Assembly: GCF_014287875.1 (NCBI RefSeq)
Contig: NZ_JACOPN010000010.1
Span: 10,722-74,721, forward strand
Source: Flintibacter faecis
Lineage (GTDB): Bacteria; Bacillota; Clostridia; Oscillospirales; Oscillospiraceae
Reading direction: 5' to 3'
DNA length: 64,000 bases
Under the pieces are notes generated by a model. The model was not told the DNA's origin. It did not search any database and saw nothing but the letters and a program-made list of their open reading frames with translations. Position 1 is the first letter of the stretch, and every line of letters begins with the position of its first letter. Shown here piece after piece: positions 24,619-31,557 of this stretch. Made by a program: the position numbers and the translations under genes.

Positions 24619-24706
24619 TATAATGAAAAAGAAGCCCATTGACGGTACAGAGTGAACTGCTATGGGGTTCTTTTTTGCAGCACAATATACTGATTCTTTA
24701 AGAAGC

Positions 24707-24756
24707 AAAAAGTCCACCAGTCATGATGCACTACGCATCGTACTGGTGGACTTTTT
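24707..24756. terminator. Bidirectional terminator
   Basis: AAAAAGTCCACCAGT (24707-24721) and ACTGGTGGACTTTTT (24742-24756) form a perfect 15-bp stem with A and T runs on both sides. It separates the XRE gene from the convergent immA gene. A smaller rightward hairpin with T run lies at about 24631-24675. Confidence 0.85.
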
Positions 24757-24780
24757 CTGTAAAGATATAAAAATAGATAT

Positions 24781-25335
24781 TCATATATCGCCATAACCAA
24801 TGTCGTTATCGTAGGCATGAAGATCTTCTTTCAGGAAATCTGCTTTACGAATATACATCGAATTTACCAGCTCTCCTTTTTCGTGGAGCAGGCTGAATTT
24901 GTAGTCTAATAATGCTGCCGGTACATAGAGCATTTTAGCCGTTTCAAAAAATGTGTGTTCCGAAAGGCATTCCAGGACTTTCCCATCTTCTAACAGAAGC
25001 TCCGCCGCAAAGAAGTTTGCTTCATTTTCTTCGATTGATCTATCATCAAAAACTTCCATTTCTTGAAAGCCGTGCATCATAGCGATTTTTGTATGCAGGA
25101 CAGCGTGTCCTAATTCATGTGCGACTAATATACGCTCCAGGATACCGTTCACATTGTGATCTATCACGATATTCTTTTGTCTGGACTGGTAATAGAAGAA
25201 GCCCTTCAATTTCTTCTGTAAATCGTAATAGTGGATTTTGATACCTAACAGCTGACATAGCTCGTAAGGGTCTCTGGTGTGATATTTTCGCACAAGCTTA
25301 TCGACAGTTTCAATGATATGCTCTGCCGTTTTCAT
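24781..25335 (-). CDS. immA: ImmA/IrrE-type metallopeptidase
   Basis: 184 residues. ATG at 25335 after TCGGAGGTGAAGCA. The zinc motif HELGH lies at residues 73-77 (VAHELGHAVLH), with a downstream EENEANFFAAELL helix supplying the third ligand. Proteases of this family cleave the partner repressor when the element is induced, as ImmA does for ICEBs1. It stands immediately downstream of an XRE repressor gene in the same operon. The pairing and the induction role are inferred from family and context. Confidence 0.88.
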   Translation of the reverse strand: MKTAEHIIETVDKLVRKYHTRDPYELCQLLGIKIHYYDLQKKLKGFFYYQSRQKNIVIDHNVNGILERILVAHELGHAVLHTKIAMMHGFQEMEVFDDRSIEENEANFFAAELLLEDGKVLECLSEHTFFETAKMLYVPAALLDYKFSLLHEKGELVNSMYIRKADFLKEDLHAYDNDIGYGDI

Positions 25336-25386
25336 TTGCTTCACCTCCGAATCGCACACAGAAAACATATTCTGTGCTTGAGGATT

Positions 25387-25836
25387 TTACTCTTTATCTT
25401 TATGCTTTCTGTATTTCTTCGGAGTGTACTTTTCCCGTGCTGTTTTCTTAGAGTCCATATAAACTGACATAATCGCCTGGAAGAATACATCTTTTGCGTC
25501 CTCGTCCAATTCTCCACCGGCAAACAGAGAATTTACACGACCCAACACTTCCTGAGCTTCTTTTGCTCCTTTTGAACCGAAGTTTTCCTTTGCCTCTAAA
25601 ATAAACATATCCTGATCTATATGGCTCTGGCTATCCGTTTCAGATTCGTCCAAAAGATAGGACACAGAGATATGCAGTGCTTCAGCAAGTTTTCTGATGT
25701 TGCTTTTTCTGGGGAGTGTTCCGAGCTGCTCATAGGTGTAAAGGGATCTTTCGGAAATGCCGGTCATCTGGGCAAGCTCCGTTTGAGATAGGTTCATAGC
25801 CAAACGAGCTTCTTTAATTTTTTCTCCAAATGTCAT
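25387..25836 (-). CDS. immR: ImmR-type XRE repressor
   Basis: 149 residues. ATG at 25836 after AAAGGAAGGATACTACC. The N-terminal helix-turn-helix reads KEARLAMNLSQTELAQMTG followed by ISERSLYTYEQLG. A linker and an acidic helical C-terminal domain follow, ending in a basic KKYRKHKDKE tail. It precedes immA with a 51-bp gap. Its own promoter and the divergent one are covered by repeated AACTTCCGAT sites (25872-26022), so it very likely represses both directions. Confidence 0.85.
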   Translation of the reverse strand: MTFGEKIKEARLAMNLSQTELAQMTGISERSLYTYEQLGTLPRKSNIRKLAEALHISVSYLLDESETDSQSHIDQDMFILEAKENFGSKGAKEAQEVLGRVNSLFAGGELDEDAKDVFFQAIMSVYMDSKKTAREKYTPKKYRKHKDKE

Positions 25837-25871
25837 GGTAGTATCCTTCCTTTCAAAAAATATTTATTCGT

Positions 25872-26022
25872 AACTTCCGATTATTTGTTGACAAACTTCT
25901 GGAAAATGCTATAATAAGAATCATAACAGAAGTTTTAATTCCACTTAATTATATATCGGAACTTTTATAAAGTCAAGAACTTCCGATTTCACTTCTGTTA
26001 TTTTAATCAAATATCGGAAGTT
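25872..26022. promoter_or_regulatory. Divergent promoters with repressor operators
   Basis: Rightward promoter: TTGACA (25888-25893), 16 bp, TATAAT (25910-25915). Leftward promoter on the complement: TTGACT, 17 bp, TATAAT (about 25947-25975). Copies of AACTTCCGAT or its inverse occur at 25872-25881, 25894-25900 (AACTTCT), 25926-25934 (ACAGAAGTT), 25955-25964 (imperfect), 25978-25987, 25991-25998 and 26013-26022 (ATCGGAAGTT). They overlap both promoters, as operators of the adjacent repressor would. Confidence 0.75.
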
Positions 26023-26122
26023 ATAGTCATTCTTGTCCCATGGTATTTGTTTCCCTTTAGCCAAGTGACAGGAGTTAGAAAGGAATTCTTATTTTATGGA
26101 TTAGGCTGAAAGGAGATTCTGA

Positions 26123-26686
26123 ATGAGCAGATATAATACACAGGTATTAAGCAGTATTCGAATGCTTTGCCGGATGCAGAACATTGACGAGAAGGTTCTG
26201 TATGAAAGAGCAAAGCTGATTTTATCCATATATCGAGAGGTGTGCTGGTCTACCATTGATCGTGCGAATGATGTATGTGATACCCTTATTTGTACTTACG
26301 GTGACAGCTTAGATGGTGCATTGATTTATCTGGAGAACTTTGCTCCGGATGAAGCGAGAGAACGATTTGAAGAACGCATTCGCAGCTTATTTGAGACAAA
26401 GTGGATCATTGAACTGGTAGATATGGCTATGTTGAAAATCAGAGAATATCCAGATAAAGGCGCTCTGTACTGTGAGATTATCTCAAAGGCATATCTCAAC
26501 CGCTTCAAGTACAGGGAATCAGAAATGCTGGAGGTTTTGAATATGGAACGCAGCACCTACTATGACCGAAAGAAAGAAGCGATACTGTTATTTGGTCTGT
26601 CACTTTGGGGAACAGCCATTCCTAAATTGAAAGATTTCCTGGAAAGTGCCCGGGAGGAAGAAGCATTGTGTTATTGTGAATGCTAA
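26123..26686 (+). CDS. Probable sigma-like / ArpU-like regulator
   Basis: 187 residues. ATG at 26123 after GAAAGGAGATTCTGA. It is first in the rightward transcript from the operator region. The protein is all-helical. Its C-terminal 60 residues (ESEMLEVLNMERSTYYDRKK) look like a helix-turn-helix of the sigma region 4 / ArpU kind. I infer a regulator of excision or transfer genes by analogy with other ICEs. No further motif is visible. Confidence 0.55.
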   Translation: MSRYNTQVLSSIRMLCRMQNIDEKVLYERAKLILSIYREVCWSTIDRANDVCDTLICTYGDSLDGALIYLENFAPDEARERFEERIRSLFETKWIIELVDMAMLKIREYPDKGALYCEIISKAYLNRFKYRESEMLEVLNMERSTYYDRKKEAILLFGLSLWGTAIPKLKDFLESAREEEALCYCEC

Positions 26687-26813
26687 GACAGGATTTTAGT
26701 CCGACTAAAATCCGATGAAAATACGACGGTTCCCCTACTGAAAGTCCGACTTGTCCAGTGTTAAAATGGCTATGCTGGGAGATAGCGGCATAAAATTGAA
26801 TAGAGAGAGTTAC

Positions 26814-26847
26814 GCCTCGTGCCTGTAATGGGTACGGGGCTTTTTTT
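26814..26847 (+). terminator. Terminator after 26123-26686 gene
   Basis: GCCTCGTGCC and GGTACGGGGC arms followed by seven T. A perfect palindrome GGATTTTAGTC/GACTAAAATCC also stands at about 26692-26713. The stretch 26687-27038 otherwise holds no sure gene. Confidence 0.75.
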
Positions 26848-26892
26848 ATACCTGCCTATTTTCCCCCATAATTAACACAAAGGCATGAACGA

Positions 26893-26925
26893 GAGCTTGG
26901 AGTAATTTACTCCGGCTCTTTTTTT
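26893..26925 (+). terminator. Second terminator before XRE gene
   Basis: GAGC..GGAGTAA and TTACTCC..GCTC arms followed by seven T. Confidence 0.7.
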
Positions 26926-27038
26926 ATGCCTGCAAGGAGGACAGGCAGATGGCAAAGGGTATTGAGAATCGGGCACGATCTCCTCCCGCTGTTTTTGATT
27001 TTGCAACTTCACAAATTCAAAAACACGGAGGAACGAAA

Positions 27039-27254
27039 ATGTATTACGACTTGGTTGAAAGCGGAAAAAGAATTAAAGCCTTGAGAAAGGAACATGGGCT
27101 TACACAGGAACAGCTTGCGGAGCAGTTAGGTGTTGCCGCAAACACCATTGCACGAATTGAAACCGGCAACAGAGGTATCTCTATTGATTTGGCAATCGAA
27201 CTGGTTGTGCGCTTTGAGACAACCCTTGATTACATATTTTTAGGTCGTGAATAA
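27039..27254 (+). CDS. Small XRE-family regulator
   Basis: 71 residues from ATG 27039, preceded by CGGAGGAACGAAA. It is a bare helix-turn-helix domain: KRIKALRKEHGLTQEQLAEQ and GVAANTIARIETG. An in-frame ATG at 26949 also has a good ribosome binding site (AAGGAGGACAGGCAG) and would add 30 residues (starting MAKGIENRARSPP), so a longer form or a leader peptide is possible. It lies directly upstream of the structured RNA and the excision genes. Confidence 0.8.
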   Translation: MYYDLVESGKRIKALRKEHGLTQEQLAEQLGVAANTIARIETGNRGISIDLAIELVVRFETTLDYIFLGRE

Positions 27255-27315
27255 CCTCAAAACTATACCTACGAGGCAATAAAAACTTGCATGAGGAACA
27301 GGTACAATTTAGATA

Positions 27316-27735
27316 CAGCCAAAGAAAATCGGCTGCTTGATCCTTGAAAACTGAATACACAGTCATCGAATACGTTCCTGTTGCCGGTGCGAGAGCATCA
27401 GCCACATCAGCGGTACGCCGAGACGTATCGGATAGAGAAACAGAACGACTTTCTTCTATAAATTAAGCGCTTGTCTCTCTCCCGATGCCAGCGATCAATA
27501 CTGGCTTGTAAATATTGGGTTGCTCCCAATACGGCCATGAAAGCAACAGGATTAAAGATACTTCTCTACGGAGCTGGCGGAGAACCCGGCAGAGGTTAGA
27601 TTCCTATGGAACTGATTCGCAATCAGTCGTTCGGTGATTCCCTGAGGGCGTAAGCCCTCTTTCCCAGGGGTGCGTGGCAAATATGGGACACATAGACTTT
27701 TGGACTGACTGCCTGATTCCTTTCTGGCAGTCAGT
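27316..27735 (+). ncRNA. Structured leader RNA of the ICE1 excision module
   Basis: A 514-bp gap without genes between the XRE gene and pemK is full of exact hairpins: CAGCC/GGCTG (27316-27335), GCCAG/CTGGC (27487-27505), TATTGGG/CCCAATA (27513-27531), ACTGATT-CGC-AATCAGT (27611-27627), GAGGGC-GTAA-GCCCTC (27644-27659) and ACTGACTGCC/GGCAGTCAGT (27704-27735). Three sequence blocks (27367-27382, 27547-27562, 27592-27614) recur in the same order in the ICE2 leader at 33351-33587 on the other strand. I do not recognise a named RNA family. Cis regulation of pemK/xis/int or a trans-acting RNA are both possible. Confidence 0.65.
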
Positions 27736-27768
27736 TATTACATAGCCAACGAAAGGAGGTCATGGCAC

Positions 27769-28176
27769 ATGATGAAAGAAAATTGGGTATATTGCCGTGG
27801 TGATATTTATTGCGCCAAGCTGGACCCGGTAGTTGGGTCGGAACAAGGCGGCATCCGTCCGGTTATCGTCATTCAGAACGATACCGGTAATAAACACGCT
27901 CCCACATTGATTGTGGCAACGGTCACCACCAGAATCCATAAGAAAGCGAATATGCCGACGCACTTTGTTATTTACGACAATCCTGCATTCAAAGAAGCGT
28001 CCGTTGTTCAGCTGGAACAGATTCGTACCATTGATAAAAGCAGGATTGATAATTACTTAGGTAAGGTAACGCCCCGTGAAATGGTAGCGATTGAGAAAGC
28101 CTTATCTGTCAGCCTGGCAATGGAACAGCTGAAAAAGCGTTCCCCAAAACATAAAGCAAAGAGAGCGAAGGAGTGA
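27769..28176 (+). CDS. PemK/MazF-family endoribonuclease toxin
   Basis: 135 residues. ATG at 27769 with GAAAGGAGG nine bases upstream. The MazF-type core is clear: RGDIYCAKLDPVVGSEQGG, RPVIVIQNDTGN, and later VVQLEQIRTIDKSRI. The basic tail KKRSPKHKAKRAKE is unusual for the family. No antitoxin gene stands next to it, which is common for the PemK-like proteins of ICEs. It follows the structured leader and shares a transcript with xis. A role in element maintenance is inferred. Confidence 0.85.
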   Translation: MMKENWVYCRGDIYCAKLDPVVGSEQGGIRPVIVIQNDTGNKHAPTLIVATVTTRIHKKANMPTHFVIYDNPAFKEASVVQLEQIRTIDKSRIDNYLGKVTPREMVAIEKALSVSLAMEQLKKRSPKHKAKRAKE

Positions 28177-28182
28177 ACATAA

Positions 28183-28419
28183 ATGTTTGAAGAAAGAATC
28201 GCTGCCATGAATCAGCGCACCGAAGAAGCGATGGCTGCTAACGCAGTTCAGTTTGATAAGAGAACCTATACGGTTGATGAGATTCAGGATATTCTGGGCA
28301 TCAGCAGAACCAGCGCATACAACCTTGTGAAAAAGAAAGTTTTCCATAGCGTCCGCATCGGTGGCAGTATCAGAATCTCCAAAAAGAGTTTTGATGAGTG
28401 GTTGGATCATCAAATGTAA
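28183..28419 (+). CDS. xis: Excisionase-family DNA-binding protein (ICE1)
   Basis: 78 residues, six bases after pemK, start after AAGGAGTGAACATAA. The winged helix reads YTVDEIQDILGISRTSAYNL followed by VRIGGSIRISKKSFDEWL. This is the MerR-like excisionase fold, which bends attachment-site DNA so the integrase can excise the element. The ICE2 counterpart at 32973 carries RISKRSFDEWLDSLDL at the same place. Confidence 0.9.
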   Translation: MFEERIAAMNQRTEEAMAANAVQFDKRTYTVDEIQDILGISRTSAYNLVKKKVFHSVRIGGSIRISKKSFDEWLDHQM

Positions 28420-28480
28420 GATTTGTCAAGGGCGTCGTACAACCCGGCGACAAACTTCAAAACATATTGAGAGTTCGATA

Positions 28481-28519
28481 AAATGTAGCCATGACAAGAA
28501 ACACATGGCTACATTTTTT
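28481..28519 (+). terminator. Terminator between xis and the triple-HTH gene
   Basis: AAATGTAGCCATG and CATGGCTACATTT form a perfect stem with a short loop and a T run, so transcription of the integrase part is probably reduced or separately controlled. Confidence 0.8.
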
Positions 28520-28536
28520 ACATAGGAGGTTGTACG

Positions 28537-29160
28537 ATGGCGGAAATGAGAAAACGCACGAGTATGTCTGTTCTGGAAATGGGCAGGATGCTCGGTCTTG
28601 GTAAAACGGAGTCATACTGGCTCATTAAGAAGAATTACTTCAAAACCATTCTTGTCGGCAACACCATGAGGGTGATGATCGACAGCTTTGAAGAATGGTA
28701 TGCCAATCAGTTCAAATACCAGAAGGTCGATGGAACCCCTCCCGGCGAGGAATTGAAGAAAACTACATATTCAATGGAGGAGCTTGGACAGCGCCTTGGG
28801 CTGAAAGAAGCGACTGCTTACGAACTGGTTGCCAAAGGGCATTTTGATGTGGTCGATGTCCTGGGCAAGCGCAGAGTGACAAAGGAGAGCTTTGAAAGAT
28901 GGTATGCTTCTCAAACCGATTACCGCACGGTAGAGGATCAGGAACTGGATGCAGATATTATGGCATCCACCTACGGTCTGCCGGAAATGGCAAGAATGCT
29001 TGGGGTACATCGTCAGACCATTTACTATATCGTTGCCAATGAAGATTTTGAGCTTATCAAGGTTGGCAGGTATAAGCGAGCTACCAAAGAGAGCTTTGAA
29101 AAATGGTATCACAATCAGACCCGCTACCAGTTAGCGGAAGATAGACAGGAAAGGAGCTGA
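28537..29160 (+). CDS. Protein with three tandem excisionase-like HTH domains
   Basis: 207 residues. ATG at 28537 after ATAGGAGGTTGTACG. Three similar units of about 65 residues follow each other: SVLEMGRMLGLGKTESYWLI ending ..SFEEWYANQ, SMEELGQRLGLKEATAYELV ending ..SFERWYASQ, and GLPEMARMLGVHRQTIYYIV ending ..SFEKWYHNQ. Each is an excisionase/MerR-like helix-turn-helix. A single chain with three DNA-binding units could bridge several sites in an attachment region. It is five bases from the integrase gene and so is presumably part of recombination control. Confidence 0.8.
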   Translation: MAEMRKRTSMSVLEMGRMLGLGKTESYWLIKKNYFKTILVGNTMRVMIDSFEEWYANQFKYQKVDGTPPGEELKKTTYSMEELGQRLGLKEATAYELVAKGHFDVVDVLGKRRVTKESFERWYASQTDYRTVEDQELDADIMASTYGLPEMARMLGVHRQTIYYIVANEDFELIKVGRYKRATKESFEKWYHNQTRYQLAEDRQERS

Positions 29161-29164
29161 TTAC

Positions 29165-30538
29165 ATGGCATCTATCGTTAAGAGAAAAAAGAAGTATTCT
29201 GTGGTTTATACATACACCGATGAGAACGGCAACAAGCGTCAGAAGTGGGAAACCTTTGAAACGAATGCCGAAGCAAAGAAAAGGAAGTTGCAGGTTGAAT
29301 ATGAGCAGGAGTCCGGAACCTTTATTCCCCCTTCTGCTAAAACCGTCAATGATCTTTTGGATGAGTATATGTCAATCTATGGTGTGAACACCTGGGCGAT
29401 GTCTACCTATGAAAGCAGAAAGAGCCTGATTGCAAACTATATTCGTCCCCTCATCGGTGATATGAAGCTGGAGGATGTCACGCCGAGAATCATGGACAAG
29501 TATTACCGAGATTTGCTTTCTGTCAAAGCGGTTTCTTCTAAGTATGTAAAAGCCCGTACAGAATATCTGACTCCGCATACTGTCCGAGAGGTTCACAAGA
29601 CATTGCGAAATGCTTTCAATCAAGCGGTCAAGTGGGAATTGATGACCAGAAACCCTGTGGAGCACGCTACGCTGCCGAAAGAAGAACACAAGACCAGGGA
29701 TATCTGGACAGCAGAAGTGCTCCAGAAGGCTCTGGAAGCCTGTGACGATGATATTCTTCGTCTGGCTATTAACCTTGCCTTCTCCTGTTCCCTGCGAATG
29801 GGCGAGCTTCTGGGGCTTACCTGGGACTGTATTGACATTTCCCCCACCAGTATTGAACTTGGTCAGGCAAGCATCTTCGTTGAAAAGGAGTTGCAGAGAG
29901 TAAATCGTGAAGCGATGGCAGATCTGGACGGTAAGGACATCATGTTCAAGTTCCCACCGACCTTCGCCAGTACGCATACCGCATTGGTTCTCAAAACTCC
30001 TAAGACCAAAACAAGTGTCCGCAAGGTGTTCTTACCGAAAACCGTAGCGGAAATGTTGGTACAGCGAAAGGCTGACATCGAAGAACTGAAAGACCTTTTC
30101 GGTGACGAGTTCGTAGACTTCAATCTGGTTTTCTGTTCTTCCAATGGCAAGCCGATTGAGGGGCAGGTTATCAACCGTGCTTTCAATAAGCTGATTGAGG
30201 AGAAGGGACTGCCGAAAGTGGTTTTCCATAGTCTCCGACATTCCAGTATCACTTACAAGCTGAAGCTGAACGGCGGCGATATGAAATCCGTTCAAGGCGA
30301 TTCCGGTCATGCACAGGTCAAGATGGTAGCGGATGTTTACTCCCATATCATCGACGATGACCGCAGACTGAACGCTGAAAGAATGGAAGCTGCGTTCTAC
30401 TCAGGCAGACAGGCAACGCCTGAGCCGGTTCAACCAGCCGCAACGGAAAGCTCCGCTGATGATAAAGAACTTCTTCTGAAGCTTCTGCAAAATCCGGAAA
30501 TGGCAGCACTCCTGAAGTCGCTGGCAAAAACATTATAG
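29165..30538 (+). CDS. int: Tyrosine integrase of ICE1
   Basis: 457 residues. ATG at 29165 after GAAAGGAGCTGATTAC. The N-terminal domain (MASIVKRKKKYSVVYTYTDE) is the arm-binding AP2-like fold, and a SAM-like core-binding domain spans about 60-165. Catalytic residues visible are R211 in SLRMGELL, H355 and R358 in HSLRHS, H382 in SGHAQ and Y392 in DVYSHI. It integrates and excises ICE1 at its attachment site. The integrase of ICE2 at 31558 has the HSLRH and Tyr positions at identical numbers, so the two are close relatives. Confidence 0.95.
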   Translation: MASIVKRKKKYSVVYTYTDENGNKRQKWETFETNAEAKKRKLQVEYEQESGTFIPPSAKTVNDLLDEYMSIYGVNTWAMSTYESRKSLIANYIRPLIGDMKLEDVTPRIMDKYYRDLLSVKAVSSKYVKARTEYLTPHTVREVHKTLRNAFNQAVKWELMTRNPVEHATLPKEEHKTRDIWTAEVLQKALEACDDDILRLAINLAFSCSLRMGELLGLTWDCIDISPTSIELGQASIFVEKELQRVNREAMADLDGKDIMFKFPPTFASTHTALVLKTPKTKTSVRKVFLPKTVAEMLVQRKADIEELKDLFGDEFVDFNLVFCSSNGKPIEGQVINRAFNKLIEEKGLPKVVFHSLRHSSITYKLKLNGGDMKSVQGDSGHAQVKMVADVYSHIIDDDRRLNAERMEAAFYSGRQATPEPVQPAATESSADDKELLLKLLQNPEMAALLKSLAKTL

Positions 30539-30545
30539 TAACTGC

Positions 30546-30604
30546 AAGGGCAGATCCTTTTACATAGCTACAATAGCTGTAAAAGGGTCTGCCCTTATTT
30601 TTTT
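30546..30604 (+). terminator. Strong terminator after integrase
   Basis: AAGGGCAGA.CCTTTTACA and TGTAAAAGG.TCTGCCCTT form a stem of about 18 bp followed by TTTTTTT. Confidence 0.85.
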
Positions 30605-30623
30605 GTTATGGAGGTCAACGAGT

Positions 30624-30929
30624 ATGGATAGAATCTTTATGGACGAGTATTACGAGCATCTGAGAGCTGACAATATCGAGGCATTTTCCAAGGAAAGGAA
30701 CGACGAATATGTTGGCAGAGCTGAGGAATACAAAGCAGCAAAGTCGGCATTGCTTGAAGGATTGGGACTTGAGCATTTGTTTGACCATAGCCATGAACTG
30801 ACTCCGAAAGAGAAAGAAATATGGATGCTGTTCGATAGGGTTGATGTAGCAGAGCTTCTTGCAAGGGATGCTTTTGCCAAGGGTGCTTATATGCTCGGCG
30901 CTGAGGATAGAGAGATTATGCTGAAATAA
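30624..30929 (+). CDS. Small acidic hypothetical protein
   Basis: 101 residues. ATG at 30624 after TATGGAGGTCAACGAGT. It is all-helical and acidic (MDRIFMDEYYEHLRADN, then KEIWMLFDRVDVAELL). I do not recognise a characterised family. It is the last gene before the attachment region of ICE1 and is followed by a hairpin with loop TTCG at 30937-30953. Confidence 0.6.
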   Translation: MDRIFMDEYYEHLRADNIEAFSKERNDEYVGRAEEYKAAKSALLEGLGLEHLFDHSHELTPKEKEIWMLFDRVDVAELLARDAFAKGAYMLGAEDREIMLK

Positions 30930-31325
30930 AAAAAGACCTGCTTCGGCGGGTCTAAATTACATAGAATCATTGAGTCTGAAAAACCTTTGAAATTCTTAAT
31001 AATTCTGGTTGAAAAATTCATTTTGAAATGATATATAAAACAGACTGAAATCTGTGTCTAAGGACACCCGCACCCTCACACGAGAATGAATAGGATTTCC
31101 TATCATTTCGCATCACGAGAAGTTACATAGTGACATTTACTTGCACTTGCAACGTCCACCAAAAATCGAAAGACTTGCTAATTTCGAGCCAATCGGACGG
31201 TGTAAAATCCCTCTGAATTAGCTATCACAGCGTAGTATCAGATGGGATTTGAAATGCTGAAAAACCTTGTATTTCCAAGCATTTTTAAGCATTAGATGCC
31301 ACTTCCCGATGTCGTATCGGGTCTA

Positions 31326-31370
31326 CTCCTAAGCGTGGGGTCGGAGGTTCAAATCCTCTCTGGGACGCCA
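31326..31370 (+). tRNA. 3' half of a tRNA, probably tRNA-Arg(CCU), att remnant
   Basis: From CTCCTAA (anticodon loop with CCT) the sequence runs through a variable region, a T arm with GGAGG-TTCAAAT-CCTCT and an acceptor strand ending in CCA (31368-31370). The bases before the loop cannot pair with the 3' anticodon stem, and no D arm or 5' acceptor strand is present. The 5' half has therefore been replaced, as happens when an integrase crosses over in the anticodon loop. The tRNA identity is tentative. Confidence 0.55.
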
Positions 31371-31378
31371 GAAAGCAC

Positions 31379-31417
31379 CGCTGCAAGCCTTTTTTCGGGG
31401 TTTGCAGCGTTTTTTTG
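31379..31417 (+). terminator. Terminator of the tRNA gene
   Basis: CGCTGCAA and TTGCAGCG arms with inner CC/GG pairing, followed by TTTTTTT. Confidence 0.75.
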
Positions 31418-31557
31418 TTCCTCCTTCTCCCGGTAATTTCACTTCCGTTACCGGGAGATTTTTATGCGCCGCATGATGTATATTTGCTAATTGGACTCGA
31501 ACGCTTTTCAGAAATTTGCTAAGAAAATTCTGCGTTTTGCTAATTCGATTTTTCGGA

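Larger units (their letters stand above)
8864..31370. mobile_element. First Tn1549-like ICE (ICE1), right part
   Basis: The gene set (topB, YodL/DUF4316 protein, TTRAP, giant methylase/helicase, MobC, relaxase, ImmRA-type control, excisionase, tyrosine integrase) is that of Tn1549-like conjugative elements. The transfer genes that should lie left of topB are outside the window, beyond the inserted transposon. The right end is placed in the tRNA remnant at 31326-31370 downstream of the integrase gene. An ermB segment (22061-23858) is nested inside. The boundaries are inferred. Confidence 0.75.
30930..31557. other. Junction of the two ICEs: attachment region
   Basis: No protein gene. It holds a terminator-like hairpin (30937-30953), the tRNA 3' half (31326-31370), the terminator of that tRNA (31379-31417) and a second hairpin TCTCCCGGTAA/TTACCGGGAGA (31426-31458). 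TTGCTAATT-type repeats stand at 31175-31183 on the ICE1 side and at 31484-31492, 31516-31522 and 31537-31545 on the ICE2 side. These look like integrase arm-binding sites. The integrase genes on both sides point at this stretch. Confidence 0.6.

Noticed and set aside
27762..27800. Earlier ATG (27762) for the PemK gene
   Set aside because: It is in another frame and reaches a stop after about a dozen codons; the PemK frame starts at 27769.
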